The notes below the pieces were generated by a model, which ran no database searches, was not told the origin of the DNA, and saw only the letters and a program-made list of their open reading frames with translations. A stretch of DNA of 58,466 nt from Butyrivibrio sp. Its GTDB lineage: Bacteria > Bacillota > Clostridia > Lachnospirales > Lachnospiraceae. Below are positions 42,582 through 51,449 of this stretch, one piece after another. The stretch is taken from the NCBI GenBank assembly GCA_015056565.1, contig SVGB01000018.1, positions 1-58,466 on the forward strand. The letters are read 5' to 3'. Within the stretch, counting starts at the first letter, position 1, and each line of letters starts with the position of its first letter. The translations under genes and the position numbers were made by a program.

Positions 42582-43397
42582 ATGATCTTAGTTATTGATG
42601 TAGGTAATACCAATATCACATTTGGAGTCTTTAAGGGAAAAGAGCTGACGACGTCATTTCGAATGATGTCCAAGACAGCCCGCACTTCCGATGAATACGG
42701 AGTGGAGCTCCTTACCATGCTTGGAATGAACGGCGTTAAAAAGGAAGAGATCGAGGGTGTTATGGTCGCCAGCGTTGTGCCACAGGTCATGCACGCGCTT
42801 GTGAACGCCATCGTAAAATACATAGGCAAAAAGCCATACATCGTTGGACCTGGCATCAAGACCGGAATCAAAGTCACTATCGACAACCCCAAGGAAGTGG
42901 GACCTGACCTTATCGTTGATTCCGTCGCGGCTTACGAGCTCTACGGCGGACCGGTGCTGGTTGTGGACTACGGAACAGCAACGACCTATGTTCCAATAAA
43001 TGAAAAGGGCGAGTTCTACGCAGGTGTTGTTTCACCGGGCATCAGGATTTCAGCTTCTGCTCTGTGGGAGGGCACAGCCAAGCTCCCGGAGATCGAGATC
43101 AAGAAGCCGGATTCCATCCTTGCCAGGGATACCATTTCCAGCATGCAGGCAGGACTTATATATGGACAGATCGGACAGTCGGAGTACATCATCAATGAGA
43201 TCAAAAGAGCTTCCAATTGCCCAGAGATGAAGGTTGTAGCAACAGGCGGTCTTGGAAGGCTCATTGCCAATGAGACAGACACCATAGATATCTACGACCC
43301 AACACTTACACTTAAGGGGCTGCAGATCCTGTATGACAAGAACAGGAAGAACAAGCCGCAGAATAAAGAGTTTGATGACAATGATCAACCGGAGTGA
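42582..43397 (+). CDS. coaX: type III pantothenate kinase
   Basis: First step of CoA synthesis, ATP-dependent. 271 aa from ATG 42582, which has GGAGG 6 bases upstream; the ATG at 42564 sits before that ribosome site. [17 protein letters not shown] holds the N-terminal Asp of the ASKHA fold, then [31 protein letters not shown] motifs and TGGLGRL near the C-terminus. Overlaps the ribosome site of the next gene. Confidence 0.95.
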   Translation: MILVIDVGNTNITFGVFKGKELTTSFRMMSKTARTSDEYGVELLTMLGMNGVKKEEIEGVMVASVVPQVMHALVNAIVKYIGKKPYIVGPGIKTGIKVTIDNPKEVGPDLIVDSVAAYELYGGPVLVVDYGTATTYVPINEKGEFYAGVVSPGIRISASALWEGTAKLPEIEIKKPDSILARDTISSMQAGLIYGQIGQSEYIINEIKRASNCPEMKVVATGGLGRLIANETDTIDIYDPTLTLKGLQILYDKNRKNKPQNKEFDDNDQPE

Positions 43398-43402
43398 GAA
43401 TT

Positions 43403-43915
43403 ATGAGCGCTAAGGATTTTGAAAGAGAATATAAAAGAGAATTTGAAGGGATCATTCCTGAGGATGAATTAGAAGAAACTGAGGACCAGGCTCAGGAAGA
43501 AGACCTTAAGATCGATGAGATGCAAAAGACCAACAAGGGTCGCGAGTTTGAGAAGGTTGCAGGCGAGAGAGTAGTTCTGTGCGGAGCCAATGCATATGAG
43601 CAGAAGTATTACTTTAACCCGATCTTCAGACAGATTCCTGACAGCATCAAGAAGGAACTGAATATCATCAGCGTCCTCTTTACCCAGGAGGCAGGCGGTA
43701 TCTTTACCATTGTCTTTGAGGAGGATGGCAGCATCTCCATCGAGACCAACGCTGACGAAGAGGACATCACCTACGATGAAATCACAGCAGGTCTCCTTGT
43801 AAGTGAAGTCAGGAGAAAGAGACAGGATCTTTTTGAGGCTCTTGGACTTTACTACAGGATCTACGTGCTTCACGAGAATCCTGCGGATATTTTAGATTCA
43901 GACGAGGATGCGTAA
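43403..43915 (+). CDS. small acidic conserved protein (DUF6145-like)
   Basis: 170 aa from ATG 43403, with CGGAGTGAG upstream that overlaps the coaX stop. The N-terminal 45 residues are acidic and probably flexible. The rest has VVLCGANAYEQKYYFN, IISVLFTQEAGGIFTIVFEEDG and LFEALGLYYRIYVL, conserved in Lachnospiraceae and known to me as DUF6145. No function is known. It sits between coaX and dusB with both junctions overlapping (stop TAA shares a base with the dusB ATG), a tight operon. Confidence 0.6.
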   Translation: MSAKDFEREYKREFEGIIPEDELEETEDQAQEEDLKIDEMQKTNKGREFEKVAGERVVLCGANAYEQKYYFNPIFRQIPDSIKKELNIISVLFTQEAGGIFTIVFEEDGSISIETNADEEDITYDEITAGLLVSEVRRKRQDLFEALGLYYRIYVLHENPADILDSDEDA

Positions 43916-44904
43916 TGGCAGGCTACGGCAAGCTGCAGATTGGCAGTGTAACTTTACCAAATAACATAATCCTAGGACCAATGGCAGGTGTATCAGACCT
44001 GCCTTTTCGTGTTTTATGCAGCGAGATGGGAGCTGGCCTTGTGTGTATGGAGATGATAAGCGCCAAGGCAATTACTTATAAAAACCGCAATACAAATATG
44101 CTCCTTGAGATCCATGAAAATGAGCATCCGGTTTCACTGCAGCTGTTCGGCTCGGAGCCTGAGATCATGCAGAAGGCATACGACATGATCAATGACAGGC
44201 CCTTTGACATCCTTGATGTGAACATGGGGTGCCCAGTTCCCAAGGTCGTTGGAAACGGCGAAGGGTCAGCACTTATGAAGAATCCGGAGCTTATTGAAAA
44301 GATAGTGAGAGCTCTTTTCGAAGTGTCAGACAGACCTGTTACGGTGAAGATAAGAAAAGGCTTCAACGACGAAATGGTAAATGCAGTGGAGTGCGCCCTG
44401 GCAGCAGAGGCTGGGGGAGCTTCTGCAGTTGCAGTCCATGGAAGGACCAGGGAGCAGTACTACTCTGGCAAGGCGGATTGGGATATTATCAGGCAGGTGA
44501 AAGAAGCTGTGAAGATCCCTGTTATTGGAAACGGCGATGTAACTGACGGTGAGAGCGCTAAGAAAATGTTTGAAGAGACAGGGTGCGACGGCGTAATGGT
44601 GGCAAGAGCAGCCCAGGGCAATCCTTTTATCTTCAGGGAGATCGTTAGCTTTTTTGAAACAGGAATAAGCTGCCCTCGCCCTACAAATCGTGAGATCTAC
44701 GACACAGTGATAAGGCATGCGGACATGCAGCTTAAATACAAGGGTGAGTACATTGGAATCCGGGAGATGCGAAAGCACGTGTCCTGGTACACAACAGGAA
44801 TGCCAGGCAGCGCCAGGTTCAGGGGCGAGATAAATCAGATGACTGATATGGCGTCACTTAAGGCTGCGTGCGGAAGAGTCATGCTTCAGGATACTATTTG
44901 TTGA
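43915..44904 (+). CDS. dusB: tRNA-dihydrouridine synthase, DusB type
   Basis: Flavin enzyme reducing uridine in the tRNA D-loop. 329 aa. LGPMAGVSDLPFR at the N-terminus, the active-site Cys in MGCPVPKVV (about 103-111), VKIRKGF, VHGRTREQYYSG and VIGNGDV follow in Dus order. It shares one base with the preceding gene's stop. The promoter of greA overlaps its last codons. Confidence 0.94.
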   Translation: MAGYGKLQIGSVTLPNNIILGPMAGVSDLPFRVLCSEMGAGLVCMEMISAKAITYKNRNTNMLLEIHENEHPVSLQLFGSEPEIMQKAYDMINDRPFDILDVNMGCPVPKVVGNGEGSALMKNPELIEKIVRALFEVSDRPVTVKIRKGFNDEMVNAVECALAAEAGGASAVAVHGRTREQYYSGKADWDIIRQVKEAVKIPVIGNGDVTDGESAKKMFEETGCDGVMVARAAQGNPFIFREIVSFFETGISCPRPTNREIYDTVIRHADMQLKYKGEYIGIREMRKHVSWYTTGMPGSARFRGEINQMTDMASLKAACGRVMLQDTIC

Positions 44905-44929
44905 CATGGGAAATAAATAACAGTATAAT
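44901..44929 (+). promoter_or_regulatory. consensus sigma-A promoter of greA-lysS
   Basis: TTGACA (44901-44906), 17-base spacer, TATAAT (44924-44929): a perfect consensus in both boxes. The -35 overlaps the dusB stop codon. Confidence 0.92.
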
Positions 44930-45001
44930 AGCAAAGTTAAAAAGGGAAAGAATAGCATTTTAATATAGATCAGATTTTCTTATGGAGGTTGTTTAGGCAC
45001 T

Positions 45002-45487
45002 ATGGAAAAGAAAAACATCTTAACTTATGAAGGTCTTAAGAAGTACGAGGATGAGCTTCAGGACCTCAAGGTAAACAAGCGTCAGGAAGTTGCCCAGAAG
45101 ATCAAAGAGGCAAGAGAGCAGGGTGACCTTTCAGAGAACGCCGAGTACGACGCAGCAAAAGACGAGCAGCGTGATATCGAGGCAAGAATTGAGGCTCTTG
45201 AGAAGATCCTTAAAAACGCTGAGGTAGTAGTAGAAGAGGACGTTGATACCAACAAGATCAGCATCGGATGTAACGTTAAGATCCGCGACCTTGAGCTTAA
45301 TGAGGATCTTGAATACAAGATCGTAGGTTCACAGGAGGCGAACAGCCTTAAGGGCAAGATCTCCAACGAGTCACCTGTAGGAAAGGCTCTGCTTGGTGCC
45401 AAGAAGGGACAGACAGTTTCTGTAGAGACACAGGCTGGCGTGTTCAAGTACAAGGTACTTGCAATCGACAAGACCAAGACAGAGTGA
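45002..45487 (+). CDS. greA: transcription elongation factor GreA
   Basis: Rescues backtracked RNA polymerase by promoting transcript cleavage. 161 aa, standard. The coiled-coil domain has the tip acidic residues ([13 protein letters not shown], about 41-53), and the C-terminal FKBP-like domain ends [15 protein letters not shown] lies 12 bases before the ATG, a rather long spacer. Leads into lysS 90 bp downstream with no terminator seen. Confidence 0.96.
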   Translation: MEKKNILTYEGLKKYEDELQDLKVNKRQEVAQKIKEAREQGDLSENAEYDAAKDEQRDIEARIEALEKILKNAEVVVEEDVDTNKISIGCNVKIRDLELNEDLEYKIVGSQEANSLKGKISNESPVGKALLGAKKGQTVSVETQAGVFKYKVLAIDKTKTE

Positions 45488-45577
45488 TCTCTTTTCTAAG
45501 GTCTTAAAAAGTGACATTTGAGCCGGCGAACCATCGTCGGCTTATATATTATCATCGAAAATCCAGGAGGAAATATC

Positions 45578-47140
45578 GTGGCAGAGAATAATCAGCAAAA
45601 CAACGCACCACAGGAAGACGTTGGAAGACTTCGTCAGGTCAGAAGAGACAAGCTGACTGAGCTTCAGGCACAGGGCAGGGATCCTTTCCAGATCGTCAAG
45701 TACGACCAGACTCATCACACCCAGGATATCAGGGACAATTTTGATGCTCTTGAGTTCGTACCACCAGTTGACGAAGAGGGCAAGGCAGTAGTTGTTCCTT
45801 TTGAAGATATCCCAGCTGACAAGGTTGTATCCCTTGCAGGACGTATGCTCAGCAAGCGTGTCATGGGTAAGGCTTCTTTTGCAGGTCTTCAGGACAGAGA
45901 TGGCCGCATGCAGCTTTATGTTTCAAGAAATGACATCGGTGATGAGGCTTATGCTGATTTCAAGAAGATGGATATCGGAGATATCATCGGTGTTAAGGGC
46001 TTTGCTTTCAGAACACGTACAGGAGAGATCTCAGTACATGTCAAGGAGCTCACTCTTTTATCCAAATCTCTCATGCCACTTCCAGAGAAGTTCCACGGAC
46101 TTACAGATACAGAGATCCGCTATAGACAGAGATACGTTGACCTCATCATGAACGAGGAGGTAAAAGAGACCTTCAAGAAGAGATCAGCTATCATCAGAGA
46201 GATCAGAAACTTCCTTGCAGACAGAGACTTCATGGAAGTTGAGACACCTATGCTTGTTGAGAACGCAGGCGGTGCTGCTGCAAGACCATTCTTTACACAT
46301 TACAATGCCCTTGATGAGGAGAGGAAGCTTCGTATTTCCCTTGAGCTCTACCTTAAGAGGCTCATCGTTGGCGGTCTTGAGAGAGTATTCGAGATCGGCC
46401 GTGTATTCAGAAACGAGGGTACAGACACAAGACATAACCCAGAGTTCACACTTATGGAGCTCTACCAGGCATATACAGACTATGAGGGAATGATGGAGCT
46501 TACAGAGAGCATGTTCCGTTACCTTGCTGAGAAGGTTTGCGGTACAACCCAGATCCCTTACGGCGACAACATCATCGATCTTGGCAAGCCTTTCGAGCGC
46601 CTTACCATGAACGATGCTATCAAGAAATATGCAGGAGTTGACTTCGATCAGGTTAAGACTGACGAAGAGGCCAAGGCTCTTGCCAAGGAGCGCCACATCG
46701 AGTTTGAGGAGCGCCACACCAAGGGCGATATAATCAACCTCTTCTTCGAGGAGTTCTGCGAGAAAGAGCTGATCCAGCCTACATTCATCATGGATCACCC
46801 TCTTGCAATCTCACCTCTTACCAAGAAGAAGCCTTCAGATCCTGAGAAGGTTGAGCGTTTCGAGCTCTTCATCAACACATGGGAGATGTGCAACGCATAC
46901 TCAGAGCTCAACGATCCCATCGACCAGCGCGAGCGTTTCGCTATGCAGGATGCCAATGCGGCAGCAGGCGACGAAGAGGCTGAGCACACAGATGAGGACT
47001 TCCTCAATGCCCTGGAGATCGGTATGCCACCTACAGGCGGTATCGGATACGGTATCGACAGACTGTGCATGCTGCTGACAAATAGTGCAGGAATAAGGGA
47101 TGTACTGCTCTTCCCGACACTTAAAAGCATGAAACAATAA
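45578..47140 (+). CDS. lysS: lysyl-tRNA synthetase, class II
   Basis: Charges tRNA-Lys. GTG 45578 is chosen because CAGGAGG lies 7 bases upstream; the frame itself is open 60 bp earlier. 520 aa. The OB-fold anticodon domain (about 70-170, SLAGRMLSKRVMGKASFAGLQD) is followed by class II motifs: motif 2 near FEIGRVFRNEGTDTRHNPEF and motif 3 PPTGGIGYGIDRLCML. The last codons (LKSMKQ) are part of a segment repeated at 47482-47503 as LKSIEK, which marks the gene end as an integration site. Confidence 0.97.
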   Translation: MAENNQQNNAPQEDVGRLRQVRRDKLTELQAQGRDPFQIVKYDQTHHTQDIRDNFDALEFVPPVDEEGKAVVVPFEDIPADKVVSLAGRMLSKRVMGKASFAGLQDRDGRMQLYVSRNDIGDEAYADFKKMDIGDIIGVKGFAFRTRTGEISVHVKELTLLSKSLMPLPEKFHGLTDTEIRYRQRYVDLIMNEEVKETFKKRSAIIREIRNFLADRDFMEVETPMLVENAGGAAARPFFTHYNALDEERKLRISLELYLKRLIVGGLERVFEIGRVFRNEGTDTRHNPEFTLMELYQAYTDYEGMMELTESMFRYLAEKVCGTTQIPYGDNIIDLGKPFERLTMNDAIKKYAGVDFDQVKTDEEAKALAKERHIEFEERHTKGDIINLFFEEFCEKELIQPTFIMDHPLAISPLTKKKPSDPEKVERFELFINTWEMCNAYSELNDPIDQRERFAMQDANAAAGDEEAEHTDEDFLNALEIGMPPTGGIGYGIDRLCMLLTNSAGIRDVLLFPTLKSMKQ

Positions 47141-47267
47141 ACCAAGTAACCATGCGGGTTTGCAAGCATGAATCATCCTTTTGACAGCAGAAATGTAGCA
47201 GCAGAAAAGGAATCCTTCGGGGTTAACAAGGAATAAAGTTCAAGCTTGTAATAAAAAATAGACTATG

Positions 47268-47317
47268 AAGAGTCATTTTTGCATCTGGAAAATCAGATTC
47301 AAGAATGACTCTTTTTG
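47268..47317 (+). terminator. terminator after lysS (first repeat copy)
   Basis: AAGAGTCATTTTTG pairs with CAAGAATGACTCTT and is followed by TTT; the loop holds a smaller ATCTG/CAGAT hairpin. Confidence 0.75.
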
Positions 47318-47620
47318 AGTTATGAATCTAAAGCTTGATCAGGGATGTAGTAACTGACATCAAAGTGACAGCACTTAAGTCTCAGATAACAAGGTACAAC
47401 AAGGAATATGACACCATCTCCTGTCGGGAACGATAGGGAGTTATCGGGAAACTTAAGGAATTACCTATAGCACAGGCCGCAACTTAAAAGCATCGAGAAA
47501 TAAACGCAGTATTCAAGCGCTTTTAAGAAGGTGATGGAGAAAATTGACAGCATTTGTGTAGCAGTCAGAAAGCTTTCCATCGGGTGTAACAAGGTAATTT
47601 GGTTTATGACACAACAAAAA

Positions 47621-47668
47621 TAATGAGAGTCATTCTTGAAAGAAATTTCAGGAATGGCTCTTTTTTTC
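47621..47668 (+). terminator. terminator-like hairpin (second repeat copy)
   Basis: AGAGTCATTCTTGAAA pairs with TTTCAGGAATGGCTCT (wobbles) and runs into TTTTTTT. It insulates the element's first genes from lysS transcription. Confidence 0.8.
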
Positions 47669-47734
47669 GTGGTTTATACGGCATGAAAAGAATTGCGAGG
47701 ACTCATCAAACAAAATCCTGAAAGGAGAACCATG

Positions 47735-48007
47735 ATGGGAACCACAGATGAAGAATTTGAAGATATCAGGCAGATAAAAGACATAAGAGATAAAGCTAGA
47801 GCGTGGCGAAGGAAATTTGTCAGATATAAAGAGGCTGAATATATCTATGGAATCCAGCACAAGAAGTTATTAGAGCTGGCAGATAAAGCCGGAGCTCTCT
47901 ATAGGATTGATGGATATGTGCTGATCAACGTGGAGATATTTGAAAATTTCCTTGAGAGGTTTCATCAGCCGCCCAAGATGACCAAGACCGGAGGTAAGCG
48001 CAAATGA
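47735..48007 (+). CDS. small DUF6462-like DNA-binding protein of the ICE
   Basis: 90 aa. VRYKEAEYIYGIQHKKLLELADKAGALYRIDGYVLINVEIFENFLE has the excisionase-like winged-helix layout I know as DUF6462 from Lachnospiraceae ICEs. AAGGAG lies before two adjacent ATGs; 47735 has the better spacing. It overlaps the next gene by ATGA. A role in excision or in controlling the parA operon is inferred from position, not shown. Confidence 0.65.
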   Translation: MGTTDEEFEDIRQIKDIRDKARAWRRKFVRYKEAEYIYGIQHKKLLELADKAGALYRIDGYVLINVEIFENFLERFHQPPKMTKTGGKRK

Positions 48008-48312
48008 GTGGATGTATTTGGAAATATAGCCAGTACCTCGATGAAGAAGATTTTATGTTTGCCAGAAGGTTCTTCATCACCTACAAGATTGGCAGCGAAT
48101 ACTACGGACTAAATGAAAAACCAATGCGCAGGATGGCATGGGAATCTGGAGCTGTCTACAAGATAGGAAAAAGAGTTCTTATAAGGCGGGATATCTTTGA
48201 GGAATATTTGAGAGACAATCAGAGAATTGTGGATCTGTTAATTGAAAGCGATGAAGAAAAGCTTTTAAAAACATATGAAAAACACATGAAGGAGGGAAAT
48301 TTGTATGAGTAA
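48004..48312 (+). CDS. second DUF6462-like protein
   Basis: 102 aa, related to the preceding gene: [46 protein letters not shown] aligns with RYKEAEYIYG...AGALYRIDGYVLINVEIFENFL. A charged C-terminal helix (about 80-102) is added. Start overlaps the previous stop (ATGA), and its end overlaps parA by 8 bp, so all three are translationally coupled. Confidence 0.62.
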   Translation: MSGCIWKYSQYLDEEDFMFARRFFITYKIGSEYYGLNEKPMRRMAWESGAVYKIGKRVLIRRDIFEEYLRDNQRIVDLLIESDEEKLLKTYEKHMKEGNLYE

Positions 48313-49087
48313 AGTAATCGCAATCGCAAACCAAAAAGGGGGTGTCGGTAAGACCACATCTGCCGTAAATCTTGCAGCCGGACTGGCAAATGAAGGAAAG
48401 AAAGTCCTTCTCATTGATGCTGATCCTCAGGCTTCACTTTCAATTTGTATGGGAAGTACAGAGCCTGACCAATTGGAACTGACAATTGTTGATGTGATAG
48501 AGAAGCTTGTAAATGAGGAAGATATTCCTGAGGACTTTGCAATTATAAAGCACAGTGAAAATATCGACTTGCTTCCGTCAAATATCGGTCTGTCTGCTGC
48601 TGAGGTATCACTTGTAAATGTTATGAGTCGTGAGCTCATTTTAAGGGATTACGTAGAGCAGGTCAAGGATAAATACGATTACGTGATAATCGACTGCATG
48701 CCATCCCTGGGTGTTATGACAGTTAATTCGCTTGCCTGTGCTGATTCAGTACTTATACCAGTACAGAGTGCATTTCTTCCTGTTAAAGGACTTCAGGCGC
48801 TTATAAAGACAATCTACACGGTAAAACGCAGGCTTAATGCCAAGCTGGAGGTCGAAGGAATCCTTCTGACAATGGTTGATAACAGAACGAATTATGCTAA
48901 AGAGATTGTTTCAGAGGTCAATGAAGTATATGGAAAAAGTCTTCCGGTATTTCCTATAGAGATACCCCTTTCCATTAGGGCGTCAGAAACATCTGCAATG
49001 AGCAAGAGCATTTTTGAATATGACCCAAAGGGCAAAGTGGCAAAGGCATATTCTGAGCTCACAAGCATTGTCATGAAGAATTCATAA
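48305..49087 (+). CDS. parA: ParA family partition ATPase
   Basis: 260 aa ATPase of the ParA/Soj type that moves or tethers the element during cell division. The deviant Walker [17 protein letters not shown] is at 8-23, Walker B is [10 protein letters not shown] and LIDADPQAS lies near 39-47. There is no long N-terminal DNA-binding domain, so autorepression is probably done by ParB or the small HTH proteins. AAGGAGGG lies just before ATG. Confidence 0.95.
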   Translation: MSKVIAIANQKGGVGKTTSAVNLAAGLANEGKKVLLIDADPQASLSICMGSTEPDQLELTIVDVIEKLVNEEDIPEDFAIIKHSENIDLLPSNIGLSAAEVSLVNVMSRELILRDYVEQVKDKYDYVIIDCMPSLGVMTVNSLACADSVLIPVQSAFLPVKGLQALIKTIYTVKRRLNAKLEVEGILLTMVDNRTNYAKEIVSEVNEVYGKSLPVFPIEIPLSIRASETSAMSKSIFEYDPKGKVAKAYSELTSIVMKNS

Positions 49088-49101
49088 GGAGGTACACACA
49101 T

Positions 49102-50016
49102 ATGGCTGTAAAGAGAGAAAAAATACATTTTGAATCAGTAGAAGAGCTCCTTGGAGCTCCGGTCACAAGAGAAGTGACGCAGGAGATAGAGATTGACCAT
49201 ATCACACCTTTTAAGGATCATCCCTTCAAGGTTATTGATGACAAGAGGATGGAGGATCTTGTAAAGAGTATTTCTGTAAATGGTGTTCTGACACCGGTGA
49301 TTGTCAGGGAAAGTGAAGATCTTGGTCACTATGAAATGATTTCAGGACATAGAAGAATGCATGCGGCAAAGCTGGCAGGACTTCATACTATCCCGGCTGT
49401 GGTCAAGAAGTTCAATGATGATGAAGCAGTAATTGCGATGGTTGATGCAAATGTTCAAAGAGAAGAGATACTTCCCAGTGAAAGAGCTTTTTCTTTAAAG
49501 ATGAAGCTTTCAGCTATAAGCAGGCAGGGCAAACGAACAGATTTAACTTGTGGCAATGATTGCCACAAGTTGGAAGGAGCTGGTCAAAAGTCCAGAGCGA
49601 TTGTCGGTAAGGAAGCAGGTATGAGCGAGAGGATGGTCCAGAACTATGTGAAACTGACAGAGCTGATACCGGAACTCTTAGATCTGGTGGATCAGAAGAA
49701 ATTTGGAATAAATGTTGCAATGGACCTGGCTTCTTTTGATAAGGAAATGCAGAAATGGCTCTATGAATATTACAAGGACAATGGCTTTTTAAAGCCGGTG
49801 CAGATTGCAGAGCTTAAGCATGAGAACACAAGAAATATAACACAGTCTGTAATGATAAAGATGCTAAACGATGCACTCCCTGAACAGAAAGTGTGTGGAA
49901 AAGTTTCACTGTCTGAAAAGAAGCTTGATAAATATTTTCCACCGCATTTTAGTTCCAAGCAAAGGGAAATGGTGATCATCGGGCTGCTTGAAAAGTGGCA
50001 TGAAGAACAAAAATAA
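49102..50016 (+). CDS. parB: ParB/Spo0J family partition protein
   Basis: 304 aa. The N-terminal ParB/sulfiredoxin-like domain has FKVIDDKRMEDLVKSISVNGVLTPVIVRE, the CTP/arginine patch SGHRRMHAAKLAGL, and VDANVQREEILPSERAFSLK. The central HTH follows (KEAGMSERMVQNYVKLTEL). In ICE and plasmid relatives it binds a centromere near the par genes. The variable stretch before the HTH is encoded by a 27-bp palindrome (49545-49571). AAGGAGG precedes the ATG 14 bp after parA. Confidence 0.93.
   Translation: MAVKREKIHFESVEELLGAPVTREVTQEIEIDHITPFKDHPFKVIDDKRMEDLVKSISVNGVLTPVIVRESEDLGHYEMISGHRRMHAAKLAGLHTIPAVVKKFNDDEAVIAMVDANVQREEILPSERAFSLKMKLSAISRQGKRTDLTCGNDCHKLEGAGQKSRAIVGKEAGMSERMVQNYVKLTELIPELLDLVDQKKFGINVAMDLASFDKEMQKWLYEYYKDNGFLKPVQIAELKHENTRNITQSVMIKMLNDALPEQKVCGKVSLSEKKLDKYFPPHFSSKQREMVIIGLLEKWHEEQK
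49545..49571. repeat. 27-bp palindrome inside parB
   Basis: AACTTGTGGCA and TGCCACAAGTT are perfect complements around ATGAT. It codes LTCGNDCHKL within the variable part of ParB. Possible binding site, for example a centromere half, but not the known Bacillus parS sequence. Confidence 0.6.
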
Positions 50017-50035
50017 AAAGTTGGAGGATAATTTC

Positions 50036-51088
50036 GTGGGAAAAAAGTTGGATTTAAACTATTTCTATGGAGCTGAGGCTGATCAGTTCAATTTTATTAA
50101 GATACCTAAGCCGTTATTATTTGATCCTATGTACAAAGATGTGAAGCTTGCTGAGGCGGTTGTGTATTCCATGCTGCTTGATAGGATGAGTCTTTCCATC
50201 AAAAATGGATGGTTTGATGAGATGGGAAGAGCCTATGTGTATTGTTCTATCGAGAGAATCATGGAATTTGCTGACTGCGGCAGGAATAAGGCTGGGGATA
50301 TTCTTAAGAACCTTGATGCCATCGGTCTTATTGAGAAAGTCCTTATTCCGGGCAGGGGATTAAAGATCTATGTTAAGAATTTTATTCCAAAAGACATGCC
50401 AAAATTTGAAAATCAAACTTTAGAAGAAAAGGATAGAGTCATACAAGGCATGGTAGGGGATAACAAGGCTCTTGCGGATAAAACAGGTGAGGTAGTCCCA
50501 AATCCAAACGACGGTGTTTGTTTTTCAAATGGGGGTGATTGTTTTTTAAACGGCGGTGTTTGCGAATCAAATGACACCCAACCTGAAAGTAAATCGGAGG
50601 TCGTTTACTTTTTAAACACAAATAAGAACAATATAAACAATAACAGCCTTAGTAATAACAAATCTAATCAGACCATATCCGTTACAGGCTCTGCCAAGAT
50701 GATGGGATACGATGATGATGAGAGGGTCTATGCAGATATTATCCGTGAAAACATCAGCTTTGATATCCTCATGGAACGCTATCCCTGTGACAGAGATTTT
50801 CTGCAGGGTGTTTATGATCTAATCCTTGAGACTGTACTCAGCACCAGTGACTATATTCTTGTTGCCAGTAGCCAATACTCTGCCAATTTTGTAAAAGGCA
50901 AGCTATTAAAGCTTAATTCAATGCACATTGAGTACGTTATGGACTGTTGGAATAAAAACAAAGAAAAGCCTAGAAATGTGAAGAAGTATCTCCTTGCAGC
51001 CCTGTTCAATGCACCAAGTACCATAGGAGCTTTTTACCAGGCTGAAGTAAATCATGATATGGCTTATGGAATAGCTTGCGAAGATTAA
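50036..51088 (+). CDS. RepA_N-type replication initiator
   Basis: 350 aa from GTG 50036, which has TTGGAGG 8 bases upstream; the frame is open into parB. The N-terminal RepA_N domain reads FNFIKIPKPLLFDPMYKDVKLAEAVVYSMLLDRMSLS, with a winged helix (SIERIMEFADCGRNKAGDILKNLDAIGLIEKV). A linker with three 7-residue repeats (about 158-178) and a C-terminal helical domain follow. RepA_N proteins initiate theta replication of Gram-positive plasmids and many Tn1549-like ICEs. This would let the excised circle replicate. Confidence 0.88.
   Translation: MGKKLDLNYFYGAEADQFNFIKIPKPLLFDPMYKDVKLAEAVVYSMLLDRMSLSIKNGWFDEMGRAYVYCSIERIMEFADCGRNKAGDILKNLDAIGLIEKVLIPGRGLKIYVKNFIPKDMPKFENQTLEEKDRVIQGMVGDNKALADKTGEVVPNPNDGVCFSNGGDCFLNGGVCESNDTQPESKSEVVYFLNTNKNNINNNSLSNNKSNQTISVTGSAKMMGYDDDERVYADIIRENISFDILMERYPCDRDFLQGVYDLILETVLSTSDYILVASSQYSANFVKGKLLKLNSMHIEYVMDCWNKNKEKPRNVKKYLLAALFNAPSTIGAFYQAEVNHDMAYGIACED
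50507..50569 (+). repeat. three 21-bp tandem repeats inside repA, candidate iterons
   Basis: Three in-frame 21-bp units beginning AACGACGGTGTTTG, AATGGGGGTGATTG and AACGGCGGTGTTTG, coding ND/GGVCFS-like heptads. In RepA_N plasmids the origin lies as direct repeats within the rep coding sequence, so this is the likeliest oriV here. Confidence 0.55.
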
Positions 51089-51092
51089 CATG

Positions 51093-51161
51093 TTGACAAG
51101 TACGCAATGCGTAGCTAGAATAAAAGTAGATACAGAAACGCATTGCGTACTTGAAAGGAGG
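51093..51161 (+). promoter_or_regulatory. promoter with two operators before the HTH gene
   Basis: TTGACA (51093-51098), 17-base spacer, TAGAAT (51116-51121). AAGTACGCAATGCGT (51098-51112) fills the spacer. Its exact reverse complement apart from the central base, ACGCATTGCGTACTT (51138-51152), lies between the -10 and the AAAGGAGG ribosome site. The cores are 36 bp apart. This is a classical autorepression layout. Confidence 0.8.
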
Positions 51162-51166
51162 CCTTC

Positions 51167-51445
51167 ATGAAGAATGATTATAGTCTCAATATTGAGGGGT
51201 TAGATTTGGTGATTGAGTATGATAAGGGAAGTGTAAAAGAGAATCAGGCTGATAGAATCCAGGCATATGAGATAAAAGCAGTTCGAGAGAAGACCGGTAT
51301 GAACCGCAAGGACTTTGCGGAGTGGCTTGGAATACCTTACCGGACTATTTCAGACTGGGAGCATGGTGAAAGAAAGATGCCTGATTATGTATTAAGGCTC
51401 ATAGCATATAAAGTGCGTATGGAGTATGTAGAAAAGAAAGGTTGA
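51167..51445 (+). CDS. small HTH (Xre-like) transcriptional regulator
   Basis: 92 aa. An N-terminal leader (about 1-35) precedes a helix-turn-helix: IKAVREKTGMNRKDFAEWLGIPYRTISDWEHGERKMPDYVLRLIAYKV. It resembles HigA/MqsA-type antitoxin-like regulators, but no toxin gene is next to it. It most likely binds the paired ACGCAATGCGT operators just upstream, repressing itself. Confidence 0.8.
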   Translation: MKNDYSLNIEGLDLVIEYDKGSVKENQADRIQAYEIKAVREKTGMNRKDFAEWLGIPYRTISDWEHGERKMPDYVLRLIAYKVRMEYVEKKG

Positions 51446-51449
51446 AAAT

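Larger units (their letters stand above)
47119..47669 (+). other. tandemly repeated integration-site segment: lysS 3' end plus element end plus terminator
   Basis: ACTTAAAAGCAT at 47119 and 47482, TTGACAGCA at 47181 and 47544, GTAGCAG at 47195 and 47558, and AACAAGG at 47225 and 47588 all repeat with exactly 363-bp offset. The second copy reads PQLKSIEK then stop, matching PTLKSMKQ of lysS. Both copies end with a terminator-like hairpin (47268-47317 and 47621-47668) sharing AGAGTCATT. I read this as attachment-site flanks of one present and one lost element. The stretch 47321-47481 has no gene I can see. Confidence 0.65.

Noticed and set aside
47321..47481. A third copy of the lysS-end repeat
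   Set aside because: TGACAGCA and TAACAAGG occur here, but their spacing does not match the other two copies, so the similarity is too weak to claim.
47141..47734. A tRNA gene as the ICE integration target
   Set aside because: No cloverleaf or CCA-type 3' end was seen here; the duplicated sequence is the lysS 3' end.
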